Source: Porpolomopsis calyptriformis (Eukaryota; Basidiomycota; Agaricomycetes; Agaricales; Hygrophoraceae). Taken from it: a stretch of 64,000 nucleotides of DNA. The notes under the pieces were generated by a model. That model was not told the origin of the DNA, ran no database searches, and saw only the letters and a list, made by a program, of their open reading frames with translations. The stretch is from positions 868,001 to 932,000 of the forward strand of contig OX621165.1 of the NCBI GenBank assembly GCA_951640195.1, given 5' to 3'. Of the stretch, positions 54,114-64,000 are shown one piece after another; the stretch's first letter is position 1; each line of letters starts with the position of its first letter. The position numbers and the translations under genes were made by a program.

Positions 54114-57100
54114 TCAGGTTGCCGTTTGAATTGAGTCTTCGTATGTCTTCACAATTTCCTTGGCGTGTCGTAAAATGTTTGATCGATCTTCCCAAGTGGC
54201 TTCTTCGATTGGATAGCCTTTCCATTTGACCAGGTACTTTCGGCGTCGTTTAGCTCCGGTATGTTGTAGTATAGATTCGACCTCGTATTCTTCTTCATTT
54301 TTGATCAGATCAGGAGGAGGCCGTGATGTGTCGATGACATCAGGGTGGAGCAATTCATTTCCGACGTTGGGTCTCAGGAGTGAAACGTGAAAGACTGGGT
54401 GTAATCTCCATGTTCTGGGGATGTCGATCAGATAAGCAAGGTCCGATATCTTCTTCAAGACCTTGAATGGTCCGGTCCGTCGGTTGTCAAGCTTCTTCGA
54501 GGGTCGTGTCGTCTTGATGTTCTTGGTGTCCAACCAGACTAGATCTCCTTCTTCATAGGAGGGTGAAGGCTTCCGTTTTCGATCAGCGTATTTCTTCATT
54601 GACTCTGTTGTCTTTGATAGGGATCGTTCGGTGTTTTGCTGTGCGCGTGTGAGACGTTCGTGAAAGGTATTTGCTGCGGGCACGTTGCTTTGATCCAGAA
54701 TTGCTGTGGGAAGGTGAGGATGACGTCCGTATTCCATATAGAATGGTGATTGTGAAGTAGCAGAGTGTTGTTGATTGTTGTAGGCGAATTCCACAGAAGC
54801 GAGCCATTCCGACCAGTCGTCCTGCATGAAGTTGGTATAGAAACGTAAGTAAACTTCGAGTTCTTGATTGGTACGTTCCGTTTGACCATCTGTTTGAGGA
54901 TGATATGCAGTGGAGAGACCGGAGATGATTCCTAAGGAGTTATTGAGAGCTTCTGTGAATTTGGATGCAAATTGCACTCCACGATCGGATATAACCTTTT
55001 GGGGCCATCCATGATGTTTCCAGACGTGATTCTGGAAGAGTTTCGCAGCACCTTCTGATGAAAGATTGGAAGTTGTCGGAATGAAGTGAGCACGTTTAGT
55101 GAAGCGATTGACAACGACCATCACAGCATCATAGCCTTGTGACTTGGGGAGTTTGACAATGAGATCGACGGTGATTTCCTTCCATGGTTCCATAGAGGGG
55201 GGTATGGGTTGGAGTAGTCCTGACAGCTTCGAGGGGAAGTTCTTGTTTTATTGACAAGCAGGGCAGGATCGAACGTAGTTGGTGATATCTTGTGGGGCAC
55301 CATCCCAAATAAAGTTACAAAGGACAAGTTCCTTCGTCTTCTCAATACCAGGGTGGCCAGCATGGGGGTAGGCGTGGGACAGTCGTATAATGTCTGTGCG
55401 CAGAGATACTTCCTCCGGCACTACTATTCGACCTTCAACATCGCATATAAGCCCATCAGCTTAGGTCCAAGTGAGTGAGGCATCCTTGAGTTTATCTTGG
55501 ATCTTCTGTGGGAGTGGGATTTTGAAGCGTAATCTAGAGAGAAGGCTTGAATTCGACAACTTGACAATTGAATTTATCCATCAGTCGTACGCTATCAGAA
55601 CTTCGTTCTCCACGTCGGCTTCGACGTTGGGCAAGTAATCCAGGCGTCTGGACAAGCTGTCAGCTTTGTTCTTCCTTCCTGGAACATATTCAATTTTGAA
55701 CCCGAATCTGGACAGATATTCAGACCAACGAGTCTGGTGGTTCGATAGGCGAAGATTCTTGGAAAAGTATCGTAAAGCCAAACTGTCCATCCTGATGAGA
55801 ATATCGTGTCTCGCTCCTTCGAGAAGATAACGCCATTGCTTAAAGGAATCAATGATCACCAGGAGCTCTAGATCGTGGGTAGGGTAGTTCTTTTCAGCAG
55901 GGGAGGTAGATCTTGAATGATAACCAACAGGTTTCCAGTGTCCATCGTGAAGTTGGGAGAGTATTCCTGCGATTCCAATGATAGAGGTGTTGGTTTCTAG
56001 GCAATAAGGGAGATCGCGATCAGGAATATGAAGAACGGGCGCATTCGTCAAAAGGGATTTGATGTTGTCGAAGGCTTCTTGTCTCTGAGGAGTCCATTCC
56101 CACACAGTTTCATTGTGCAAGAGTTCATAGAGAGGGGTAGCGACTTTGGAGAAACTCTTGATATATCTTCGCCAAAAGTTTGCACTGCCCAAGAAGGATT
56201 GGAGTTGTTTCACCGTTTCTGGAATAGGCCAAGACATGATAGCGTTGACCTTCTTCGGATTGGTGGTGATTCATCCCTTGGATAGGACGACTCCGAGATA
56301 AATGACTTCTTCCTTCTCGAACTGGCATTTGACGGGTTTACATGAGAGTCCGTGTTTCTTCATGATATCTAGAGTTCTGAAGGTCCAGCGTCGCAATTCC
56401 TGTAAATCATCTCCACAAACAAGCACGTCATCGACATAAATGAAAACATTTCCAGAGTCCAGGACTTCTTTGAATCTTGTGTCGATCATCCGTTGGAAGG
56501 TGGCTGGTGAGTTCCGCAAACCAAAGAACATGACGGTGGGCTCGAAGGCGCCTGCTTCAGTAATGAAAGCAGCTTTCCATTTGTTGCCTTCCTTGATCCT
56601 GATGTTGTTAAATCCCCATCGGATATCCATGACCGTAAACAGAGACGCTGTTAGGAGTTTAGGTCGTTGGAGTATTTGATGAAGGAGGGGAAGGGGGTAA
56701 TGGTCAGGAACCGTGTGTTCATTGAGGTAGCGATAATCTTCGATAGGGCGTAAACCAGTGTTCTTACCTTTAGCATTTATTTCTTCAGCTTTCTTTCCAA
56801 AGAAGAACGGAGAGACTTGTTTCGACTTGGAAGTCCATATTCGTCCAGTAGACAGGTGTTCGTCGATGAACTTGTGTAAGTGATCCATCTCAAGAGGGGA
56901 CATTGCGTATTTCGCACCTTTGACTGGTCTGAAAGTTTCGTCCAGTTCTATGGTGTGGTCGAACTCCGAATGCAGTGGAAGGCGGTCGAAGGATTCTTTG
57001 GCAAAGACACTAGAGTAGTCTTTCCAGTATACCTCCGGTACAAACTTTCGCATATCTTCTTCCACTGTGCTGGCTCGGGATTCATCTGACTTCGATACGC

Positions 57101-57665
57101 GTCGATTCATGGCCAGTGTGACCAATTCCATTCCCGGTGACTCCGCATCATTCACTATCCATCGTGGTAGAGGGAAATCTTTGCTATCCAGAGCCAGTGT
57201 TGCCTCTTTCCAATCGATGTTGGGGTTGTGCTTTTTGAGCCACGGGAAGCCGAGGATAATATCCATCTTAGATCCGAGATCGGTCACTTCCAATCGGATC
57301 CGTTCATTGTGTCCTCCAGGAGCCTCTAACCAAATATCAATATCGTTCTCGATGGGTCCACCTCGGTTTTCAGATCCATCGGCATTCCGTATGGGGATTG
57401 GGGTTTCCAATCGTGTTAGAGTAAAATTGTGGCGAGTTGTGAAGGATTTGTCCACGAAATTTCCAGAGGCTCCACTATCAACTAGAGCAATGGCCGGAAC
57501 ACGTTGACCAGTGTCGGTAGCTTCAATCCAAACATCCAAAATGAGTCCGAGATTGCCTTCTTCAAGAGTACCAAGAATTTGAAATAGATTGCATGGAGTG
57601 GTGGTACATTCTTGAGTAGATACGTCCGTAACGGTAGGCAAAGTGTTCGGACTCCCTAAAAACCC
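54114..57665 (-). pseudogene. pol: pol of element A3
   Basis: The longest uninterrupted copy of protease to RT (57641-56271): ALVDSGASGNF-type active site, then YVDDVLVCGDD (YVDD, where A1 and A2 have YIDD). RNase H 56237-55581 and integrase to chromodomain 55193-54114 follow. Stops at 56271 (CGA to TGA), near 55580 and near 55253. Keeps CGA at the two sites that are TGA in A1 pol. Confidence 0.9.
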
Positions 57666-59170
57666 TGTTCTTTCAGTTCCTTGACGAGCTGAGCTTTTCT
57701 TTCCTTTGGCCAGCGATCGATCCCGCAGTTGTCCACCACTCAGATAGTTTCCTCCGTAGTAGCTGGGGAAACCACCTCGTCGACTCGTTCCGTCTCGATA
57801 CCTCGAATGTTCCGTCCTTGACCTCGTCCTGTGGTTGGTCTTCCTCGTCGTTGTCCGGCAGGGGCACTACTCGGTGTACGCACTGTCGAAGAAGAGGCGA
57901 GAGGGGAATTTGGACACTTGTTCACCCAATGACCTGGCTCTCCGCAGCGATAGCAGTTGCCTCGCGGAACGCGCGATATTGATGATGAGGAAGTTGTCTC
58001 CTGTTTGACAGGAGCAGAGGAGGGAGTTCGGGTCGTCGTTCGAGCCACGGTCTCCCTGGGAGTGTAGTAGTTACTCTGGGGAGTGGCACGACACTCAAGT
58101 GCAAGTTCGAGACGTTGTCGATCAAAGATGGAAGCTTTTCGCTTCCAAGCGTCGAGGGTGGCAGGGATGGGATTGAGAGCATAGATTTTTTCGAGAATTC
58201 CGGGATTGAGGCTGTTCCGGTAGAAAACTTTGAGTGCGTCGTCGTTGAAACCAGTTTCGTCCGCAAGAGCTCTGAATCGTACGTTATAATTGTCCACAGT
58301 AGAAAGTCCTTGGGTTACCTTTTGAATCTTGACCTGCGCTGTCGCTCTCGCATCAACATCTCCAAAGCATTCCTCGAGCTCTTCCATAAAATCCTCGTAA
58401 TCAGCTCCAACCCACTGGGCACGTTTGAATTCTTGAGTCTGCTGTCGAGCCCATGATTGGGCGACACCGATCTTCATGAACGACAAGACATAGGTAATCT
58501 TTTGTCTGTCGGACCACTAGCTGTCGTCAAGGACTAGACAACAAGCTTGAATAAAATTGAGACATCTGGCTGCAGACCCGTCATATTTATTGGGTTTAGC
58601 AATCTTGATAGAGGGGGGAGCGGGTTGTTGAGGTGGCTGAGGGGGTTGAGGAGGTTGTTGTTGCTGGAGCTGGGTGATCAGCTGTTGTTGTTGGGTGATG
58701 GTCTGCTCGAGTTGATGAACAGTAGCCATCAAGGTTGTGATGTCAATGGCAGGGGGGTTGGTGGGGGCATTAGTGGACGTTCCTGACATGTTGGTGGATG
58801 TCAGTTGTTGTGGGGTTGTTGGAGCTGTTGGTGTTGGTGTAGGTGTCGCAGAAGAAAGTTGGGAGTAGAGAGAACCATATCGTCCTGGGGGAGTAGCAGT
58901 TCGTTGATGAACTGGTCTTGTTGTCGGGGCTGAAGATGAAGGGAAGAGTCCTCTTGTTCTTGATCAAGTCCGCGGTCCTAGGGGGGCAGGAGCAGGGGTG
59001 GGAGTAGCTAATGTTTCTTCGAGAGCTGAAGAAAAGGATGGTTCTTGATCTCGAATTGTAGCTGAAAAAGTTGATCTTGAGAGAGGATCTTCGTATTGTT
59101 CTTCAATGTCTGAGTTATCGGTAGAAGCCAGGATGAGAGTGGGTGAGGGGCAAAAGGGTGATGTCGATGA
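57660..59170 (-). pseudogene. gag: gag of element A3
   Basis: Same order as A1, knuckle CYRCGEPGHWVNKC, tail with Arg/Gly. Stops: TAG for CAG at about 58518 (LVLDDS, stop, WSDRQK) and TGA near 58966. Ends in the conserved GGGTTTT heptamer (minus strand, 57665-57659) and TAG. Confidence 0.8.
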
Positions 59171-59230
59171 TCACAGCGATGAGGGTGTTGGATAAGCAAG
59201 TGGGAGAGAACCAGAAGGAAGTCTGATTCT

Positions 59231-59640
59231 TGTTATAAACCAGTTGTTCGGAATGCGTTTTACTTCGGGTATTCTGTCCCAAGAGATATAGAGTATGGTT
59301 CCAAGTCCTTGTTATGAGTAGGCTAACGAGGAATCAGACTTAAGGTCTGATACATACAAGAGGTACTCTTTATATACTGACTACTTATCTGTGTGAGTCA
59401 GTGCGACATAACATGAGGTAGAGATAAGAGTGAGTCATCATGATCGATGACGAATCATAAGGGGTTGAAACATAACGGAAATGAAGTATGTCCGCATATA
59501 GGTAAAGTAATGGGGAATCCCTGGGGAATCCTGGAGGAAGGCAATGGGGAATCCTGGTACCAAGTGGGGGGAATCCCAAGATAAGAGATAGGTTTGCATA
59601 CGATAAGATAAAGAAAATGAAGAAAATTATGACCGTGACA
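59231..59640 (-). repeat. 5' LTR of element A3
   Basis: 410 bp, ends TGTTATAA and CCGTGACA in plus orientation. The primer site (plus AAGTCTGATTC, 59219-59229) abuts it. Confidence 0.9.
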
Positions 59641-59645
59641 CTTCC

Positions 59646-62600
59646 AAGTTCTGGGGATATCGATAAGATACGCAAGATCCGATACTTGTTTTAGGATCTT
59701 GAATGGTCCAATTCTTCTGTTATCCAGCTTCTTAGTGGGTCGAGTCGTCTTGATGTTTTTAGTATCTAACCAAACCAAATCTCCAATTCTGAAGGAGGGA
59801 GAGAGTTTCTGTTTTCGATCGGCATGTTTCTTCATTGATTCTGCGGCGTGTGATAGTGATTCACCAGCACTCTTCTGAGCACGCGTGAGATGTTCATGGA
59901 AGGTGTTTGCTGCGGGGACATTACTCAGGGATTCGATTGTGATCGGTAGGTGAGGATGATGGCCATATTCCAAATAGAAGGGTGATTGTGATGTGGCAGA
60001 GTGTTGTCGATTATTGTAAGCGAATTCGGTGGAAGCTAGCCATTCAGACCAGTCGTCTTGCATGAAGTTGGTGTAAAACCATAAGTAGACTTCGAGTTCT
60101 TGGTTCGTTCGTTCGGTCTGACCATCGGTTTCGGGATGATAAGCAGTAGACAGTCCAGAAATGGTTCCTAAGAGTTTATTGAGGGCTTCTGTGAATTTTG
60201 ATGCGAATTGTACTCCACAATCGGAAATGATTTTCTTTGGCCATCCATGATGTTTCCAGACCTGATCACAGAAGAGTCGGGCAGTGCCTTCTGATGAAAG
60301 ATTGGAGGTCGTTGGAATAAAGTGGGCACATTTCATGAAGCGATCGATGACTACCATCACAGCATCGTATCCAAGCGAGTCAGGTAATTGAACAATGAGA
60401 TCGACGGTTATTTCAGTCTATGGTTTGGTAGCAGGGGGTATTGGTTGTAGGAGTCCTGTTAGTTTCGAAGGGTAATTCTTGTTTTGCTGACAAGCAGGAC
60501 AGGATTGTACATAGTTGATAACGTCTTTAGAGACACCATCCCAAACAAAGTTTCGGAGCACCAGCTCCTTCGTCTTCTCAATGCCAGGGTGTCCAGCATG
60601 GGGGTAGGCATGGGACAGTCATATTATGTTTGTGCGCAAAGATACTTCCTCTGGCACCATAATTCGACCTTCAACATTGCGAACCAACCCATCGGCTTGG
60701 TCCCAAAACAATGAGGCATCCTTGATTTTCTGTGAGATTTCATTCGGTATTGGCAATCTGAAGCGTAATTTCGCGAAAAAGTCCAGTTCTGAAAGTTTGA
60801 CGATCGAATTGATCCAGTGTTCATCCGCGATTAAAATCTCGTCTTCCACCTCGCCTTTACCCTCATCGAAATAATCCGGGCGCCTGGACAACCCATCAGC
60901 CTTGTTCTTTCTCCCCGGGACGTACTCGATTTTGTATTCGTATCTTGACAAAATCTCAGACCAACAAGCACGTTGTCCAGATAATACGCGAGCGATACTG
61001 AAATATTTGAGGGCAAGACTGTCGGTATGAATCAGAAGGTCATGTCGTGAACCTTCTAAAAGGTGTCGCCACGCTTTAAGACAGTCTATTATTGCTAGAA
61101 GCTCGGCATCGTGAGTTGGATATTTCTTTTCGGCAGGGGTCAAGGATCTTGAATGAAAGCCTACAGGTTTCCAGTTGTTTTCGTGCATCTGAGACAATAT
61201 TCCTCCTAAGGCAAAGCCAGAGGCGTCAGTCTCCAAGCAGTATGGTAGGTCTTGATCCGGCACTTCAAGGACAGGGGCATTTATGAGGGAATGTTTCAAT
61301 TGATCAAAGGCGTGTTGTCATTTGGGAGTCCATTCCCATACAGTATCTTTACGGAGTAACTGGTTGAGTGGTTGGGCGATCTTTGAAAAGTCCTTGATGT
61401 ATTTTCTCCAGAAATTTGCGCTTCCGAGAAAGGATTGAAGTTGTTTTACAGTTCGAGGTTCAGGCCATTCGACTATGGCCTTGATCTTCTTGGGATTGGT
61501 TCCGATATGACCTTTCATCAAGGTCATCCCTAGATAAATCACCTCTTCCTTCTCGAATTGGCATTTGACAGGTTTACAGGAGAGTTTGTTTTTCTTCATG
61601 ATGTCAAGGGTTTTGAACGTCCAGTAACGTAGTTCCTCTAGATCATCTCCGCAGATGAGAACGTCATCGATATAGATAAAAACACAACCTGATTTTAATA
61701 CTTCAGTGAATCACGTATCAATCATCCGTTGGAACATTGCTGGAGAATTTCGTAGACCAAAGAACATCACTCTCAGGATGTAGAGTCCCTTGACCATGTT
61801 GAAAGTGGCTTTCCATTCATCGCCTTCTTTGATTCGAATATTGTTAAATCCCCAACGAATGTCTACGACCGTGAATAGTGCAGCAGATCGTAACTTTGGC
61901 TGTTGAACGATTTGATGGAGGAGTGGTAGGGGATATTGATCAGGAACGGTAAAGTGATTTAGGTATCGGTAGTCTTCGATTGGTCTGTATCCAGCATCTT
62001 GTCCTTTCGCGTTGATTTCTTCAGCTTTCTTGCTTAGGAAGAAGGGAGCAGCTTGAGGTGAGGATCCCTTGAATATTCATCCAGTAGCCACATTTTCTTC
62101 CAAAAACTTCTCTAGGAAGTCTATCTCTCAAGGGGACATCGGATAAGTTGCGTCATTTTGAGGTACGAAGTTATCTTTGAGATCAATGACGTGATCAAAC
62201 TCAGAATGAGGTGGAAGGCAATCGAAGGACTCCTTGGCAAAGACACTAGCATAGTCTTTCCAATAGACCTCCGGTACAAACTTTCGCATATCTTCCTCCA
62301 CCGTGCTGGCTCAAGATTCATCTGATTTTGAAATACTTGTTATCGCCAGCGAGACCGATTCTACCACAGAGGGCTCTGCTTCACTGCTACAATACTGATG
62401 AAAAGTCTCTTTGCCTCCGAGAGCCAGTGTTGACTTCTCCCAATCAATACTAGGGTTTTGAGCTCTGAGCCATGGGTAGCCGAGGATAATATCAAACTTA
62501 GATCCGAGGTTGGTCACTTCCAAACGGATCCTTTCAGTGTGTCCACTTGGAGCTTCTATCCAGACATCTGTGTCAGAAACGATCGGGCCTCCTCGGTTCT

Positions 62601-62832
62601 CTGACCCATCAGCATTCCATACAGGGATTGGGGTTTCCAAATCCTGAAGAGTAAATTCATGATGAGTTGTGAAAGTCTCGTCCATAAAGTTTCCAGAAGC
62701 TCCGCTATCAATAAGACACATGGCGGGGACACGTCAGCCACTGTCTGAAGCTTTGATCCAAATGTCCATCGTAAGTCCTGAATCGCCCTTTTCGATAGTA
62801 CCAAGAGTTCGAAATAGATTGCATGGGGTAAT
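59646..62832 (-). pseudogene. pol: Protease to integrase of element B
   Basis: Minus-strand order: protease CLIDSGASGNFMDETF and PIPVWNADGSENRGGP (62721-62311), RT pieces 62310-61600 including YIDDVLICGDD-like sequence near 61675-61655 split by stops, ELEKEEVIYLGMTLMKG-type end, RNase H LETDASGFALGGILSQMHEN, zinc region and core (VVIDRFMKCAHFIPTTSN, HPETDGQTERTNQELEVYLW). Readable to the A3 junction at 59646 (YLIDIPRTWK). Confidence 0.85.
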
Positions 62833-63243
62833 TGTCACGGATGTAAATTTTCATTTCCTCTCTATGTTAGTCATTACTGCTTAGTCGGACAGGTCTTATC
62901 TCTACTTGGGATTCCCCAGGGGATTCCCCACAACTTCGTATCTTTCCATATATCCGAGATAGGACACATTTCATTTCCGACAATCATGTTTCATCATGTT
63001 TCATCTCTTCACATGCTCCGAGTCCCTTATCATGCTTATCTCTACTCGTCGCATGTATTCCTCGTGTTTACACTGACTCATCCGCAGTAGCGTAGTCAGT
63101 ATATAAACCCCTAGTTAGTTGTACTCAGACTTTAAGTCTGATTCCTCGTTAGCAACCCAATAACTAGGACTTGAGACATTATCATCGTCTTGGGATAAAG
63201 CTCTCTGAAGTAAAACCATCTCATCGACAACCAGTTTATAACA
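62833..63243 (+). repeat. Solo LTR of the B type inside element B protease
   Basis: 411 bp in plus orientation, TGTCACGG to TTATAACA, opposite to its host. No primer site or gag follows. The flanks share TAAT (62829-62832 and 63244-63247), and the host sequence resumes (GGTACATCGAG). Contains two GGGATTCCCC-like units (about 62908-62928), TGACTCA at 63074-63080 and the AGACTTTAAGTCT palindrome. Confidence 0.75.
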
Positions 63244-64000
63244 TAATGGTACATCGAGTGGTATGGTCTGTAACGTTGAGCGTATCGTCCGAACCTTTTA
63301 AAAACCCTGGGACTTCAAGTCCACTGCCAGCCTCTTCTTTTGATCATCTGACCAATTGTGTATACCAGATTTCGCCATATCCGACAGAGTCTTGCTTGTT
63401 CCCAGTGTAAGGGGTGAGTTGACGTTCTCCACATGGGGCTCAGTGGTAACGACACATATGTCACAACCTCGACCTCGACCTCGACCTCGGTAACCGCCTC
63501 TACCTCGAAAGTATCCTCCTCGACGTGAGGAAGAGGTATTGGGTATATTCTTCGCATCACCGGCGACACGGTTTGGGCAGGCGTTTGCAAAGTGCCCTGG
63601 TTGGCTGCAGGAATAGCAGTTTCTGTACGGGATCGTAAGGGTAGAAGAGGAAGACTCCTCTTTTTTGATGGTGGGGGCTGCTGACGTTTGACAGGTCGTC
63701 GTTGCAGCCACGTACGATCCTCAGGCAGGAAAGGGGTTAGAATATTGGGGTCGGGACGTGGAGGACTGTTTCTGTGAGGCAAGAATGTCCTTTTGATATT
63801 GGTAGCGTGTCGTGGCATCCTTCCACTCTTGAAGTGTGGTTGGGACGGCGGGGAGTTGGTAAGCATACTCAATGAACTCGGAATCGAGTCCAGCTTGGTA
63901 AAGATCGATGAGGGTGGTATTGTTGAAACCAGTATCGACCTGTAAAGCACCGAAGCACAGGTTGTAGTCTTCTATCTTCTTTCTTCCTTGACGTAGATTC
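63244..64000 (-). pseudogene. gag: gag end and gag-pol junction of element B (partial)
   Basis: Reads from the window edge: GRKKIEDYNLCFGALQVDTG, WKDATTRYQYQKDIL, knuckle CYSCSQPGHFANAC, an RGRGGYRGRGRGRG tail and VDLKSQGF, then a stop at 63298. The heptamer GGGTTTT is at 63307-63301. At least one stop (near 63712) interrupts it. The rest of gag and the 5' LTR lie beyond 64000. Confidence 0.75.

Larger units (their letters stand above)
52765..59640 (-). mobile_element. Element A3: full-length family A copy
   Basis: 6876 bp, minus strand, LTRs 52765-53163 (3', missing some GGGATTCCCC sequence) and 59231-59640 (5', 410 bp). Target duplication CTTCC at 52760-52764 and 59641-59645. gag about 59170-57660, pol about 57665-54114, ORF3 53945-53199. 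Stops at former CGA codons include 56271-56273 and one near 58966. Confidence 0.93.
43767..64000 (-). mobile_element. Element B: large host element, continues past the window
   Basis: Minus-strand element assembled from 43767-43862 and 51268-51560 (3' LTR), 51561-52764 (ORF3 and chromodomain), 59646-62832 (integrase back to protease) and 63244-64000 (gag). F, A3 and a solo LTR are inserted in it. The protein sequence is related to family A but distinct (for example RT and integrase differ at many residues), and the LTR is different. Its 5' LTR is outside the window. Confidence 0.85.

Noticed and set aside
63315..63950. 211-codon minus-strand frame at the right edge
   Set aside because: Out of frame with the knuckle and capsid sequence of element B gag; a shadow frame.

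Overview
This window looks like nuclear DNA of a filamentous basidiomycete, most likely an Agaricomycete. Genes are split by many introns of about 48-65 nt with GT(R)NGT donors and YAG acceptors. The proteins (Trm44, Rpc34, Rna15/CstF64, Bpl1, ThrRS, an RGG-tailed Argonaute) are eukaryotic and fungal in type. The right two thirds is a graveyard of nested Ty3/gypsy LTR retrotransposons carrying chromodomains. No rRNA, tRNA, CRISPR array or bacterial operon was seen.

Positions 1-22950 are gene-dense. In order they hold the 3' end of a proline-rich gene (+), TRM44 (+), a small three-helix membrane protein resembling the promethin/LDAF1 family (-), RPC34 of RNA polymerase III (+), a short biotin protein ligase (-), an unidentified 4-TM protein (+), an Argonaute with an intact slicer tetrad (+), a protein with two C-x2-C-x6-C clusters (+), a doubtful membrane ORF (-), a 1.8 kb stretch with decayed coding sequence, a small heat shock protein (-), the CstF-64/Rna15 polyadenylation factor (+), threonyl-tRNA synthetase (-), and a multi-copy-type ORF that is now a pseudogene (+).

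Positions 22951-64000 are almost entirely LTR elements inserted into one another. I name the families locally A to F plus H. Element C (+) starts at 22951 inside the pseudogene. A1 (+, 23001-29909, target duplication GTCTC) sits in C's LTR, and A2 (-, 30358-37250) sits in C's gag. Element D (+, LTR 38076-38434) interrupts C's protease. E (+, LTR 40049-40656) interrupts D, and a solo LTR H (41394-41782, duplication CCCAA) sits in E's gag. B (-) starts at 43767 inside E's pol and runs off the right edge. F (-, 43863-51262, duplication CTAAC) lies in B's LTR, A3 (-, 52765-59640, duplication CTTCC) lies in B's integrase tail, and a solo LTR of the B type lies in B's protease.

Three features of the elements stand out. 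(1) In families A, C, D and F the sequence just after the 5' LTR is an exact 11-13 nt complement of a site about 30 nt downstream of the LTR TATA box. The pairing is preserved by compensating changes between families, as expected for Tf1-type self-primed reverse transcription. (2) Families A and B carry an unrecognised third ORF of about 246 codons downstream of the pol chromodomain, behind a conserved CTTATAAACT box. (3) gag ends on a conserved G GGT TTT stop, with pol in the -1 frame. Many inactivating stops are CGA-to-TGA changes, pointing to CpG methylation and deamination in a genome that also carries Argonaute.
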